Positions 46,145 through 55,577 of a stretch of 64,000 nucleotides of DNA are shown here, one piece after another. The stretch spans positions 62,001 through 126,000 of the forward strand of contig NZ_JACOFV010000012.1 in assembly GCF_014284255.1 (NCBI RefSeq), given 5' to 3'. Numbering within the stretch: the first letter of the stretch is position 1; every line of letters starts with the position of its first letter. The stretch comes from Cognatundibacterium jejuense. Lineage in GTDB: Bacteria > Pseudomonadota > Gammaproteobacteria > Burkholderiales > Burkholderiaceae_D. The notes under the pieces were generated by a model. That model searched no databases. It saw nothing but the letters and a program-made list of their open reading frames with translations, and was not told the origin of the DNA. The position numbers and the translations under genes are program-made.

Positions 46145-46681
46145 ATGTCGGACAATCGTCTGTTGTTGATAGTCGAAGACGATACTGCTTTCGCTCGTAC
46201 TTTGGCACGTTCGTTTGAACGTCGCTCGTATACTGTAATTCATGCTGCCAATCTCGAAGATGCAGCGGACTTACTGCGCAAACATTCGCCACGTTATGCT
46301 GTGGTCGACTTGAAATTAAATGGTAATGCTTCTGGCCTCGCCTGTGTGCAAATGCTGAACAAACACGATCCTGAAATGTTGATCGTAGTATTAACTGGTT
46401 TTGCAAGTATTGCTACTGCTGTTGAGGCAGTGAAGCTAGGCGCATGTCAGTACCTTGCCAAACCCTCGAACACCGATGACATAGAAGCTGCATTCGGGCA
46501 CGTTGCAGGGGTTTCTGAACCCGAACTGACCAACCGTTCCACATCGATCAAAACCTTGGAATGGGAACGTATTCACGAAGTGTTAGTCGAGACCGATTTT
46601 AATATCTCCGAAGCGGCCCGCCGTCTCGGTATGCACCGACGGACATTGGCGCGTAAGCTCAATAAGCAGCAGGTGAAATAA
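46145..46681 (+). CDS. regA: Response regulator RegA/PrrA
   Basis: 178 residues from ATG 46145; the same frame is open further upstream through the end of regB. The receiver starts LLLIVEDDTAFARTLARSF, with D55 in YAVVDLKLNGNASG and the lysine in QYLAKPS. A proline-poor linker leads to the Fis-type HTH LVETDFNISEAARRLGMHRRTLARKL, which is nearly invariant in RegA/PrrA/ActR. It controls respiratory and other redox-dependent genes in proteobacteria. A weak AAAGGG lies upstream, 13 bases after regB. Confidence 0.95.
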   Translation: MSDNRLLLIVEDDTAFARTLARSFERRSYTVIHAANLEDAADLLRKHSPRYAVVDLKLNGNASGLACVQMLNKHDPEMLIVVLTGFASIATAVEAVKLGACQYLAKPSNTDDIEAAFGHVAGVSEPELTNRSTSIKTLEWERIHEVLVETDFNISEAARRLGMHRRTLARKLNKQQVK

Positions 46682-46765
46682 TCTTTTAAATTCCCGTCCT
46701 TTGCATCTTATTCACCTATACTGAGGCAACCCCCGTATTCGCGGGTGTCTATCAGGAGCAATATC

Positions 46766-46891
46766 ATGAGTAAAGTGACCAAGACCAACAAAGAAACGAA
46801 GAAACAGGCTTTACTCTCTCCGAAAGAGAAAAAAGCGGCAAAAGATGCGAAAAAATCGGCTGGTGTGTCTATTCCTATCGGCGCTCGTTGA
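46766..46891 (+). CDS. Small basic protein, 41 aa
   Basis: A short reading frame with CAGGAGCA (AGGAG at 46753-46757) eight bases before ATG 46766. The product is lysine-rich and polar (SKVTKTNKETKKQ, SPKEKKAAKDAKKSA) and ends GVSIPIGAR. A strong terminator follows 36 bases after the stop. No family is recognised; composition suggests a nucleic-acid- or ribosome-associated protein. The good ribosome site and terminator make it likely to be expressed. Confidence 0.65.
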   Translation: MSKVTKTNKETKKQALLSPKEKKAAKDAKKSAGVSIPIGAR

Positions 46892-46926
46892 AATTTCTTG
46901 TTCTAAAGCCCTATCCTCGGCCACAT

Positions 46927-46961
46927 AAAAAAACGACTTCACTAATCGAAGTCGTTTTTTT
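46927..46961. terminator. Bidirectional rho-independent terminator
   Basis: ACGACTTC (46933-46940) pairs with GAAGTCGT (46948-46955) across a 7-base loop. The A tract on the left and the T tract on the right extend the stem. It ends the small-protein transcript and the GNAT gene on the other strand. Confidence 0.92.
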
Positions 46962-46996
46962 ATTGGATACTGATTGGGAAATGATGCGCAGATAAC

Positions 46997-47413
46997 TTAG
47001 CGTAAATAAATAGTTGGCCTATTAATTTCCATAAAGGTCTCCGGTTTGGCTGGGGCTTGAAATCCAAATTTTTCGTACAAACCACGTGCTGTGCTACTGA
47101 CTAAGATAAAGCGGCGTATCTCTTGTAAATCTGGATGTTCCTGCACCGCATGCATCAAGGTTTTGGCATGACCTTGTCCGCGATAAGCGGGCAGTACGAA
47201 GACATCCATCAAATAGGCAAAGGTTGCTTTATCGGCGACAACGCGGGCAAAAGCGATCTGTTTCCCATCGATGTAAGCACCAAAGCACAAAGAGTGTTCA
47301 ATCGAACGCTGTACCTTTTCTAAAGGTATACCCTTTGCCCAAGCTGATTGTTCAGACAGAAATTGGTGTATCAGTGAAACATTGAGTCTTGCTTTATCGG
47401 TCGATATTTCCAT
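46997..47413 (-). CDS. GNAT family N-acetyltransferase
   Basis: 138 residues. The GNAT fold is clear: LIHQFLSEQSAWAKGIPLEK at the start, GAYIDGKQIAFARVVADKATFAYL for the beta-2 to beta-4 region, and the acetyl-CoA binding VLPAYRGQGHAKTLM (Q/R-x-x-G-x-G/A). The C-terminus has GLYEKFGFQ. The substrate amine is unknown. It starts nine bases after the prmC stop, so it is the last gene of the dsbB-prmC unit. Confidence 0.88.
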   Translation of the reverse strand: MEISTDKARLNVSLIHQFLSEQSAWAKGIPLEKVQRSIEHSLCFGAYIDGKQIAFARVVADKATFAYLMDVFVLPAYRGQGHAKTLMHAVQEHPDLQEIRRFILVSSTARGLYEKFGFQAPAKPETFMEINRPTIYLR

Positions 47414-47422
47414 TTAATCGCC

Positions 47423-48256
47423 CTAATTCCATTGCCCGCCGGATACCCGTTCTATACCCGCAAGGTCACGCCAGCTTTGGACTTGCATAAAGCCTTGCGC
47501 AGATAATAATTCGCGGACTTCGGCAGCCTGGTGATAGCCATGTTCCATCAGCAACCAGCCGTGCTGTGCTAAATGGGTTGGTGCATGTCTGACGATATGC
47601 CTGTACGCACTCAAACCATCACCATGATCGGTCAGCGCATTGATCGGTTCAAAGCGTAAATCCCCCTGCGTCAGATGGGGATCATTTTTGACGATGTAGG
47701 GTGGGTTACTGACGATGGTTTGAAAAATTTGCCCGGTCACAGCGCTGTACCAATCGCTTTGCAGTAACTGAAGGCGATTTCCTGTCAGATTACGATCGCT
47801 ATTTTTACGAGCAATTTCTAGTGCTGCGTCGCTGATGTCCACTGCCGTTACTGCCAAATCTGGTCGCGCGTGGGCAACGGAAATCGCGATAGCGCCCGAG
47901 CCAGTACCCAGATCTAGTAGTGCTGAGTTATCCGGAGCATAGTTCAGTGCTAACTCCACCAATAATTCGGTATCGGCACGTGGGATCAAAACAGCGGCTG
48001 AGGTATGAAACGTGAGACCAAAAAATTCGCGCTCACCAGTCAGGTAGGCAATCGGTTCTCCATCAAGACGGCGTTGCAGCAAGGCTTGCAGATCTTGTGC
48101 TTGCTGCGTAGTGAGTAGGTGTTCTGACTGGGTAATTAACTGTATGCGGCTCAATTTTGTCACATGCATCAATAAGATGCGTGTTTCTAATTTTTCTAAG
48201 GGTGACAACCGTTCATAGTCAGCAATAGTCAGACCCGATTGTTGCCACGTTTGCAT
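47423..48256 (-). CDS. prmC: Release factor glutamine methyltransferase PrmC
   Basis: 277 residues. PrmC methylates the GGQ glutamine of RF1 and RF2. The N-terminal helical domain includes ARILLMHVTKL-like residues LETRILLMHVTKLSR; the catalytic domain has LIPRADTELLVELAL, the SAM motif LLDLGTGSGAIAISVAHARP and the diagnostic NPPY in TIVSNPPYIV. The RF1 gene prfA lies two genes upstream on the same strand. The start overlaps the dsbB stop by one base (TAATG). Confidence 0.95.
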   Translation of the reverse strand: MQTWQQSGLTIADYERLSPLEKLETRILLMHVTKLSRIQLITQSEHLLTTQQAQDLQALLQRRLDGEPIAYLTGEREFFGLTFHTSAAVLIPRADTELLVELALNYAPDNSALLDLGTGSGAIAISVAHARPDLAVTAVDISDAALEIARKNSDRNLTGNRLQLLQSDWYSAVTGQIFQTIVSNPPYIVKNDPHLTQGDLRFEPINALTDHGDGLSAYRHIVRHAPTHLAQHGWLLMEHGYHQAAEVRELLSAQGFMQVQSWRDLAGIERVSGGQWN

Positions 48257-48765
48257 TAGCGGTGCTTCCCAAACATACCAGTTTTTTCACGCGAGAAAAA
48301 CAGAAACAGCAAAGTACAAGTCATCAATACAAATCCTATCATCGCCCAGGCAGGCAGAGATAAGCCCAGCGTAGGTGGGTAAGGAATCTCACACAAGCCA
48401 TCAGCGCGGAACAAAGTCGGCCACCAGTTGGCTAGAAATATTTTATTTAGACCAGTTTCCAAAGGATCAATACCGCATGAAAATCCCGGGTTTGCTAAAA
48501 CGTATAAATGTTTTGCCGCAATACCAATACCGGTGAACCCGGATGCTGTCGCTAAACCAATGCTGATGCGGCGTGTGCCACGTGGCATTGCTGCACCAAT
48601 CAGGCAAAAGATCGCAATCGCAATAAAAGCATAACGTTGCAAAACGCACAGCGGACAAGGCAACATGTGCTCGACGATTTGTAAATAGAGTGCAGCACCG
48701 ATCAAACCAATGCAGAATGCGGCAATGCCAAGTAATACGGGTTTCGAAGAACGCATGAATTTCAT
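48256..48765 (-). CDS. dsbB: Disulfide bond formation protein DsbB
   Basis: 169 residues with four membrane helices. DsbB reoxidises DsbA and passes electrons to quinone. The first redox pair is CPLC in HMLPCPLCVLQRYAF, followed by the conserved arginine. The second pair is in the periplasmic loop, NPGFSCGIDP and DGLCEIPYPP. Insertion of dsbB between prfA and prmC is a lineage-level arrangement. No unusual residue was seen. Confidence 0.95.
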   Translation of the reverse strand: MKFMRSSKPVLLGIAAFCIGLIGAALYLQIVEHMLPCPLCVLQRYAFIAIAIFCLIGAAMPRGTRRISIGLATASGFTGIGIAAKHLYVLANPGFSCGIDPLETGLNKIFLANWWPTLFRADGLCEIPYPPTLGLSLPAWAMIGFVLMTCTLLFLFFSREKTGMFGKHR

Positions 48766-48866
48766 CCGGAAAATGAGAGCGGTTGCCAGCTTACACGGTT
48801 TTAATCGCTGATGCGCAAAAGCTGTGTCGACAAACTGGCGTAAATCATAATTACTACTTGGACGAC

Positions 48867-49946
48867 TTAATCGTCGCCAAGTTCCGCCAATAATTCGGCT
48901 TGATGTTCGGCGATCAGCGCATTGCTGAGTTCCGTCAGATCGCCATCCATAATAAAGTCGAGTTTATATAAAGTCAGATTGATACGGTGATCCGTCATCC
49001 GGCCTTGGGGATAGTTGTAAGTACGTATGCGTTCACTACGGTCGCCAGAGCCGATCAGACTCTTACGGGTCGCTGCTTCTTTGGCTTGTTTTTCGCGTAA
49101 CTGACCGTCCATGATGCGGGTTGCTAACACGCGCATTGCCTGGGCTTTATTCTGATGCTGGCTACGACCATCTTGGCACTCGACCACGATTCCGGTCGGG
49201 ATGTGGGTCAGACGCACTGCAGAATCGGTTTTATTAATATGCTGTCCACCAGCACCGCTGGCACGGAACGTATCAATACGCAAATCAGCGTTATTGATCA
49301 CTACGTCGGCCAGTTCATCCGCTTCTGGCATCACCGCTACGGTACACGCTGAAGTATGAATGCGGCCTTGGGTTTCTGTTGCTGGCACGCGTTGTACGCG
49401 GTGACCACCGGATTCAAATTTCAGCTTGGAATAGGCACCCAGCCCGGCAATACGGACGATGACCTCTTTATAGCCGCCTAATTCGGAAGCGGATTCAGAC
49501 ATCATCTCCACCTGCCAGCGATTCCGTTCAGCAAATCGGGTGTACATACGCAATAAGTCGCCGGCAAATAATGCTGCTTCGTCACCGCCAGTACCGGCGC
49601 GAATTTCCAGCAAAATATTACGTTCGTCGTTGGGATCTTTCGGCAATAACATTTTTTGCAAATCCGCTTCCAGATTTTGCATATTGACTTTTGCTGTTTC
49701 GATTTCGTCCTGAGCAAAGGCTTTCATTTCAGGATCATTCAACATTTCTTGCGCTTCATCGATATCGGCTTGCGCTTGCTGGAAATTTTTATACAGCGCG
49801 ACCAAAGGATCTAATTCCGCATGCTCACGGTTGAGTTTGCGGTAATTGTCCATGTCGTTGGTGGCCCCTTCTTGCATCAGCAAATGACCGACTTCGTCGA
49901 GGCGTTCAGCTAGTTGATCTAGCTTGGAAAGCATTGATGGTTTCAT
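48867..49946 (-). CDS. prfA: Peptide chain release factor 1
   Basis: 359 residues from ATG 49946. This start gives the catalytic GGQ glutamine number 235, as in E. coli RF1, whereas the longer frame begins 13 codons earlier. The stop-codon recognition tripeptide PAT is in [10 protein letters not shown], the RF1 form that reads UAA and [21 protein letters not shown] is the peptidyl-hydrolysis loop. It lies between hemA and dsbB on the same strand. Confidence 0.96.
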   Translation of the reverse strand: MKPSMLSKLDQLAERLDEVGHLLMQEGATNDMDNYRKLNREHAELDPLVALYKNFQQAQADIDEAQEMLNDPEMKAFAQDEIETAKVNMQNLEADLQKMLLPKDPNDERNILLEIRAGTGGDEAALFAGDLLRMYTRFAERNRWQVEMMSESASELGGYKEVIVRIAGLGAYSKLKFESGGHRVQRVPATETQGRIHTSACTVAVMPEADELADVVINNADLRIDTFRASGAGGQHINKTDSAVRLTHIPTGIVVECQDGRSQHQNKAQAMRVLATRIMDGQLREKQAKEAATRKSLIGSGDRSERIRTYNYPQGRMTDHRINLTLYKLDFIMDGDLTELSNALIAEHQAELLAELGDD

Positions 49947-50036
49947 ACTTGAATTGAGTGAAAGTAGAGGAGGGCATGTGCCCAAAAGCGTGCGTACTGT
50001 TCGTACAATCGCAGAACGCTGGAAAGACCGGCGTCG

Positions 50037-51323
50037 CTAACGTTTAGTGCGGAATAATTGTGGGAGTAAGCTTGCCAGACGCGCACGTTCGTCGCCGCTG
50101 GCCTGATGCAAGGCCTGTTGTGGGCCATGCAAGAATTTTGCAGTAATACCTTTAGACAAGGCTTCCAATACGGCATCGATATCGTCGCCGCGTGCCAGCA
50201 TTTTGCGGGCGCGGTCGAGTTCCATCATGCGGACTTGTTCACTGCTTTCGTGCAAGTCCTGAATCACAGGAACGATGGCGCGGCCATCAATCCAGTGCAT
50301 AAATGATTGCACGCGGGTTTCAATAATCGCTTCGGCTTGTGCAACTGCTGCCTGACGATTTTCTATACCAGACTGAACTACGGTGCCAAGATCATCGACG
50401 GTATACAAAAACACGTCATCAAGCTTGGCCACTTCTGGCTCGATATCGCGTGGAACTGCCAGATCGACCATAAACACAGGGCGGTGTTTGCGCGCTTTGA
50501 CTACGCGCTCTACCAGGCCTAAACCAATGATAGGCAGGGAGGACGCGGTACATGAAACGATAATGTCAAATTGAGCCAATTGCTGTGGTAAATCGGCAAG
50601 TCGTATCGCTTTGGCATTAAAACGATGAGCGAGTGCTTCACCACGCTCCAACGTCCGGTTGGCGATGGTGATTGATTTAGGATTTTGCGCGGCAAAGTGC
50701 GTTGCACAAAGTTCTATCATTTCACCCGCACCGATAAACAAAACATGCTGGTCAGCAATTTTGTCAAAAATACGTTGTGAAAGTCGCACTGCAGCGGCTG
50801 CCATAGAAACGCTATGCGCACCGATTTCTGTGGTACTGCGTACCTCTTTGGCAACGGCAAACGTGCGTTGGAACATTTGATGCAGATATGTGCCAAGACC
50901 ACCAGCCGCTTCAGCCTGTCTTACGGCATCTTTCATCTGACCGAGAATTTGCGGTTCACCCAATACCATCGAATCCAGACCGGACGCGACGCGGAACGCA
51001 TGTCTTACGGCATTGTCTTGTGGCAGGGTGTACAGATGTGGCCGTAAATCGGCGTAAGGCAAGTGGTGATAGTCAGCCAGAAAGTGTGCGGTAGCATCGA
51101 TAGGATTCGCTGCCGGACACGCTGCGTACAATTCTGTGCGATTGCACGTAGACAAAATGGCAGCTTCTGTCACGCTATTGCGTTGTGCCGTTGCAGCATT
51201 GTTACCAAACCACGCACGCGCAGCCGCCACCGCATGAGCGATTTGCTCCGGCGAGAAGGCGACTTTTTCCCGCAATGAGAGCGGTGCAGTCGTATGGTTG
51301 AGTCCAACAGCAGTTAGTTGCAT
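50037..51323 (-). CDS. hemA: Glutamyl-tRNA reductase
   Basis: 428 residues. HemA reduces glutamyl-tRNA to glutamate-1-semialdehyde, the first committed step of tetrapyrrole synthesis. The N-terminal catalytic domain has [17 protein letters not shown] and the nucleophilic cysteine in [12 protein letters not shown]. The middle shows [11 protein letters not shown], the NADPH domain reads [19 protein letters not shown], and the dimerisation helix starts [10 protein letters not shown]. hemA-prfA is the standard order in proteobacteria. Confidence 0.96.
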   Translation of the reverse strand: MQLTAVGLNHTTAPLSLREKVAFSPEQIAHAVAAARAWFGNNAATAQRNSVTEAAILSTCNRTELYAACPAANPIDATAHFLADYHHLPYADLRPHLYTLPQDNAVRHAFRVASGLDSMVLGEPQILGQMKDAVRQAEAAGGLGTYLHQMFQRTFAVAKEVRSTTEIGAHSVSMAAAAVRLSQRIFDKIADQHVLFIGAGEMIELCATHFAAQNPKSITIANRTLERGEALAHRFNAKAIRLADLPQQLAQFDIIVSCTASSLPIIGLGLVERVVKARKHRPVFMVDLAVPRDIEPEVAKLDDVFLYTVDDLGTVVQSGIENRQAAVAQAEAIIETRVQSFMHWIDGRAIVPVIQDLHESSEQVRMMELDRARKMLARGDDIDAVLEALSKGITAKFLHGPQQALHQASGDERARLASLLPQLFRTKR

Positions 51324-51412
51324 GCCAAAGTGTGCGTGGGATTAAGTCGTCATTATAGCGCGTAGCGGACAATATTTTTTGTGTCCGCCACTTTGATCTC
51401 TCTTGATCTATC

Positions 51413-53806
51413 TCAAACTAAGCTAGCGGGGAAACGCAGGTTGAACGTCGATCCCTCATTCGGAGCACTGGTAAAGTCGATTTTGGCGTGGTGACGGTCC
51501 AAAACCGCTTTCACAAACACCATGCCAAGGCCAACGCCGTCGTTCTTAGGCTGCTCGTTGGTTTTAAAGCGTTGAAAGCGTTGAAACAGCTTATTTTGCT
51601 CGGCACGTGGAATCCCATAACCTTGATCGATGATACTGCAAACGATTACAGCATCGGCTAAATGTTGCTCCAAGGATAACCTGCAAGTAATTGTGGTATC
51701 GCGCGGGCTGTATTTGATTGCGTTTGACAACAAATTGGTCAAAACTCGTGTGACCAGAGAGCGGTCAATCCGCGCCGGAAATTCAGCGTCAGGAATATCG
51801 GTTTTGATACGGATATTTTTGCTTTTTGCTAAAGACCACATTTCTTCTGTGGCATCCATCAGTACGTTTTGGAAATCGACCTCATCAAAGCGATAGTCTT
51901 GCGATTCGGCTCGTGCTAACTGGACAAAATTATCAGCCAGACCCAAAGTAATGCGTGACGCCTTTTCGATTCGTGCCATGAACTCGTCGGCTGGTAATGC
52001 GGTTGCTGTTTCTTTTTGCATTTCCAATAATGCAAGAATCGACGCTTGTGGTGCCCGCATGTCGTGAGAAATGAAATGCAAGGTCTCATCACGGCTACGT
52101 TCCGCAGCGCGGATTGCGGTGATGTTGATGATGCTGACGATCCAACCTACGAGGACTTTATCCGCGTTGTAACACGGTGCGCTTTTGATTAAAACGTCTT
52201 GCAATTTGGGGTCGCGAACTTCTATCCCCAGTTTCATGTTTGCTGTATGTTTCAGATCGAGAATGTCCCACCAGCTAAAGCTCGTCTGATCATTCGCTTG
52301 CGGGGGCGACATCTGAGCAAATAAATACGGCAATAAGGCGTCATTCACTTTAGGCATGCCGAGACCGGCAAAGTAAGCGCGTGCCGCCTGATTGGAGAGC
52401 AACACATTGCCATCGGTGGTCGTGACTAGCGTCGCATCTGGCAAACTGGCCAGGCTGTCACTAATAAATTGGCGCAGATCGCGTACCCGGTTTGCCGCCA
52501 TGCGCATGGCATTTATACTGTTTTCTAACGTGTCGGTAAGAGCGACATCCTGTTTTTGTTCATCTTCGACAAATTCTGGCAGTAAGTGCGGTTCTTTTTC
52601 CAGCAAGCTAAATTCTTCACCCAGATATTGAATGGCGGCTTCGAGTCTGCGCCAGCTCCAGATCGGGTAGGCGATTAGCAAAGATACCAATGCTGACGAG
52701 GATGGCAACCATACTCCGAGATAACGCATGAATAAAAGGCTGCCGGTAATTGCAAGCAAAAACAGCATGCCTGTGGTGATCAGTGCTTTTCTTGGTGAAA
52801 GCATTTGATACGCCATTAAGGCGAGGCTCAGTATGGCCACATTGTACAAGGCGACTTGCCATAGCAGTGCAAAGCGAATGCTACGTTCATCGAGCAAACT
52901 GGCAAGAATATTCGCATTGATTTCTACGCCTGGAATGCTGCCTTCAGTATCGGAAACTGGAGTGGGAAAAGAATCCGCCATTCCCACCGCGGTAGTTCCG
53001 ACCAGAACATATTTTCCTTTGAAATAATCAGCAGGGACTTCGCCGCGTAAGACCGAGACATAAGGGATCGTTCGAAAATGCCCTTTATCGCCATAAAACG
53101 GAATGTGCATCTGATAATCACGTTGCCAGGTACCGGGCTGGGGAGTGTTATGCAACCCTGCTGGACGACGTTCACCAGGGAGATATTTCTCTGTCCCCGC
53201 GGCAGAGTTTTGCCCAACGTCTTTGAGCGCCAGCGCAAAATGCGGCCACCATTCACCCTTGATTCCTTCGCGCAAAAAGACACTACGGAGTACACCATCT
53301 GGATCAAGTTCAATACTATTATGACCAATTTGTCGCGCAGAAGAAGCTAACAAAGGTAATGGCAAAGTCGCTGCTAAACCTTTGCCAGCACTTGCGGAAA
53401 CTACCGGCAAAACGACGCGGTTACTTTGCGCTATGGCGTTCGCCAATGCCTGATCACCACTTGGGCTACCATCGGGATTATTGCCCTCTTCTTCCGGTAG
53501 TACCATGTCCAGGCCGATAGCCAGAGGCTGGGCGGCATTGATTTTGTTGAGCAATTCAGCATGGCGTTGTCTCGGCCACGGCCATTTCCCCAATTCGCTA
53601 AGGCTAAAGTCATCAATGGCAACAATCAGGATGTCGTCGCGCGCTTCATGCGAATTAATCTGCATAAAATGGTCGTACAGCACCATATTGAACCGACTCA
53701 GAACATTGGAAAAACTCAGTGCGGCCGTTAATGCCATTAATAAGCAACTAAGTATCAGCCACTCGCGAAAAGCAATATGTTTAACCTGTAGCGGTGCGTT
53801 CGCCAT
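51413..53806 (-). CDS. CHASE2-domain sensor histidine kinase
   Basis: 797 residues. TM1 (about 15-33) leads to an extracytoplasmic CHASE2 domain (about 40-300): DHFMQINSHEARDDILIVAIDDFSLSELG, PLAIGLDMVLPEE, and VLVGTTAVGMADSFPTPV near its end. Three hydrophobic helices follow (about 305-380), then a PAS-like module (about 445-575). HisKA has H581 in FISHDMRAPQASILALLEMQ and HATPase_c has NLLSNAIKYSP, DQGYGIP and GVGLGMVFVKAVL. It is the last gene of a three-gene operon with an exported LysM-FecR protein and an OmpR-type regulator. Confidence 0.92.
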   Translation of the reverse strand: MANAPLQVKHIAFREWLILSCLLMALTAALSFSNVLSRFNMVLYDHFMQINSHEARDDILIVAIDDFSLSELGKWPWPRQRHAELLNKINAAQPLAIGLDMVLPEEEGNNPDGSPSGDQALANAIAQSNRVVLPVVSASAGKGLAATLPLPLLASSARQIGHNSIELDPDGVLRSVFLREGIKGEWWPHFALALKDVGQNSAAGTEKYLPGERRPAGLHNTPQPGTWQRDYQMHIPFYGDKGHFRTIPYVSVLRGEVPADYFKGKYVLVGTTAVGMADSFPTPVSDTEGSIPGVEINANILASLLDERSIRFALLWQVALYNVAILSLALMAYQMLSPRKALITTGMLFLLAITGSLLFMRYLGVWLPSSSALVSLLIAYPIWSWRRLEAAIQYLGEEFSLLEKEPHLLPEFVEDEQKQDVALTDTLENSINAMRMAANRVRDLRQFISDSLASLPDATLVTTTDGNVLLSNQAARAYFAGLGMPKVNDALLPYLFAQMSPPQANDQTSFSWWDILDLKHTANMKLGIEVRDPKLQDVLIKSAPCYNADKVLVGWIVSIINITAIRAAERSRDETLHFISHDMRAPQASILALLEMQKETATALPADEFMARIEKASRITLGLADNFVQLARAESQDYRFDEVDFQNVLMDATEEMWSLAKSKNIRIKTDIPDAEFPARIDRSLVTRVLTNLLSNAIKYSPRDTTITCRLSLEQHLADAVIVCSIIDQGYGIPRAEQNKLFQRFQRFKTNEQPKNDGVGLGMVFVKAVLDRHHAKIDFTSAPNEGSTFNLRFPASLV

Positions 53807-53816
53807 TATTTACCAA

Positions 53817-55520
53817 TCAAAAGCCAGTTCCCAGTGTTCCACCGCCAGTAGAAATCGCATTACCATCGCTATCGACCCAACGCGCTTTGATGGTGATTTT
53901 TTGGGTAGAAGAAAATGCCCCGACGTAGCCATCCGGATCGGTCGCTTGAACGCGAATGTAGTATTGTCCGGCATCAGGTCGCTGAATTTTCAATTCAGCA
54001 GCACTGGTGTCACGTGCCAGGTATATGGTTTTGAACTCAGGATCTTTGGCAATCTGAATCAGGAATTTTTGGCCTGGTTCTGCCGCCCAATTGAAGGAAA
54101 TCTCTTTTCCTTCTGAATCTGCAAATGCGGCGCCAGTTTGTGCTGGCAGGCGGCTGAATGCTTGTGGATCACTGAACGGCCCCTGATTTGACTTGCCATC
54201 TTTTTGGATGACAACAGTGGCAATACGCCAAAAATAGTTTCCTACTTTGATGGCATCACTGCTGAACTGCACGTCTTTTAAATTGCTTTGATCAAGTACG
54301 ATGTCTTTGAACTGATCATCATTGGCGACTTGCAAGTGATAAGACTCAGCGTTACTGGCTTCGGTCCAGACAAAGTCAGTTTTATCGCTACGGATTTTGT
54401 TTTTTGGCTGTACGGTAAATGGTGGTTCCGGACGCGCTTTTAGCGTAAATGCTTGTGTCAGCGGAATGCCTTCCAAACCGTATTGGTCTATCGCAGCAAT
54501 GCGAACATAGTAAGCGCCATCTGCGACACCATCGAACTTAAAGCGAGTGTCTTTGAACGTGTTCTCCGTCAACACATCCAGTGCTTGCGCATCTCTGGAT
54601 ACTTGTACATGGTAGCCAGTTGCTGCTTCCGATTTATCAATCAGAAATTGGATAGTAGGGCGGACTTGCAGTAAGTATTGCTCGCTAAGTTTTGGCGCAG
54701 GTAGCAAATCGACGGCTTTACCCACAATGCTGGCGCTGATGATATTGCCTTTACCCGCTGGTAAAATGATACCAGTCGATTTCTTCAATGCAGGATTGTT
54801 GACGGCAACCCCACCTTCCAGCACTTCATTGGCTGTACCAGCTGCGGTCACACCAACGCGGAAATGGGTTCCCCGTACGCCTGCTACCGCCAGCGGTGAG
54901 CGCACTTCAAAACGGCCTTTGTTGGACAGCAAGCTAGAGACATGTGATTCAACTTTGCCTTCAAGTAATGAAATTTCAGTTCTTGGGCTTGCTGTATATT
55001 TGGTCTTACGTAATTTGGCGAAGCTGATCTGACTATTCGATGGTATAGAAACGCGTGAATTGTCTGGGAATGACAACGTGATAAAACCATTTTTACCGGT
55101 AAAAATTTGCGTACCTTCCTTCACCACCGTACCAATCGCTAATGGTGTATCGGCCCCGTTGACGGGCTTGTAGGTCGGGTTGCCAGCAAGTGCCAGCACC
55201 TTTGCTTCACTCTCTTCTTCCGGCAGTAGTTCTAAGGGGATCAATATTGCTGTGCCTATGGGGATGGCGCGGTCATCTGCGATGTGATTGCGCTTACCGA
55301 GTATTGTCCAGTTAGGTGCTTTATCGGTGAATCGCTTAGCAATACTGGATAAAGTGTCGCCTTGCTGCGCGAAATACGTCATATCGGGTGGTGTGGCAAG
55401 CACACTGCCAGGTTCGCCACGCGGCGTCTGCGCAAAACTTAGTGGGGAAAATGAGAGACAAATTGCTGCCAGTAAGCTGGTCTGACATTGTCGCAGGAGT
55501 GTTGTTCTCGAAATGCTCAT
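53817..55520 (-). CDS. Exported LysM-FecR protein with beta-repeat modules
   Basis: 567 residues. Signal peptide (LLAAICLSFSPLSFA), then LysM (about 48-98, YFAQQGDTLSSIAKRFTD) for peptidoglycan binding. A FecR-type domain (about 120-235) reads VVKEGTQIFTGKNGFITLSF and ends GRFEVRSPLAVAGVRGTHFRV. Three fibronectin-like repeats of about 95 residues follow, each with a Y-H-x-Q-V or F-L-I-Q-I strand and a Y-Y-(V/I)-R strand (GYHVQVSRD, SYHLQVAND, KFLIQIAKD). It is 10 bases from the CHASE2 kinase. FecR domains usually relay envelope signals; here the partner is probably that kinase. No transmembrane helix beyond the signal is seen. Confidence 0.88.
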   Translation of the reverse strand: MSISRTTLLRQCQTSLLAAICLSFSPLSFAQTPRGEPGSVLATPPDMTYFAQQGDTLSSIAKRFTDKAPNWTILGKRNHIADDRAIPIGTAILIPLELLPEEESEAKVLALAGNPTYKPVNGADTPLAIGTVVKEGTQIFTGKNGFITLSFPDNSRVSIPSNSQISFAKLRKTKYTASPRTEISLLEGKVESHVSSLLSNKGRFEVRSPLAVAGVRGTHFRVGVTAAGTANEVLEGGVAVNNPALKKSTGIILPAGKGNIISASIVGKAVDLLPAPKLSEQYLLQVRPTIQFLIDKSEAATGYHVQVSRDAQALDVLTENTFKDTRFKFDGVADGAYYVRIAAIDQYGLEGIPLTQAFTLKARPEPPFTVQPKNKIRSDKTDFVWTEASNAESYHLQVANDDQFKDIVLDQSNLKDVQFSSDAIKVGNYFWRIATVVIQKDGKSNQGPFSDPQAFSRLPAQTGAAFADSEGKEISFNWAAEPGQKFLIQIAKDPEFKTIYLARDTSAAELKIQRPDAGQYYIRVQATDPDGYVGAFSSTQKITIKARWVDSDGNAISTGGGTLGTGF

Positions 55521-55577
55521 GCGCGAAAATCCTAAAGTTGAAATGCAATCCGGGTCAGATTTACTGACCCGGATAAT

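Noticed and set aside
46728..46750. Hairpin ACCCCCG...CGCGGGT upstream of the small basic protein
   Set aside because: The stem has an internal mismatch and no T tract; it is too weak to call a regulator.
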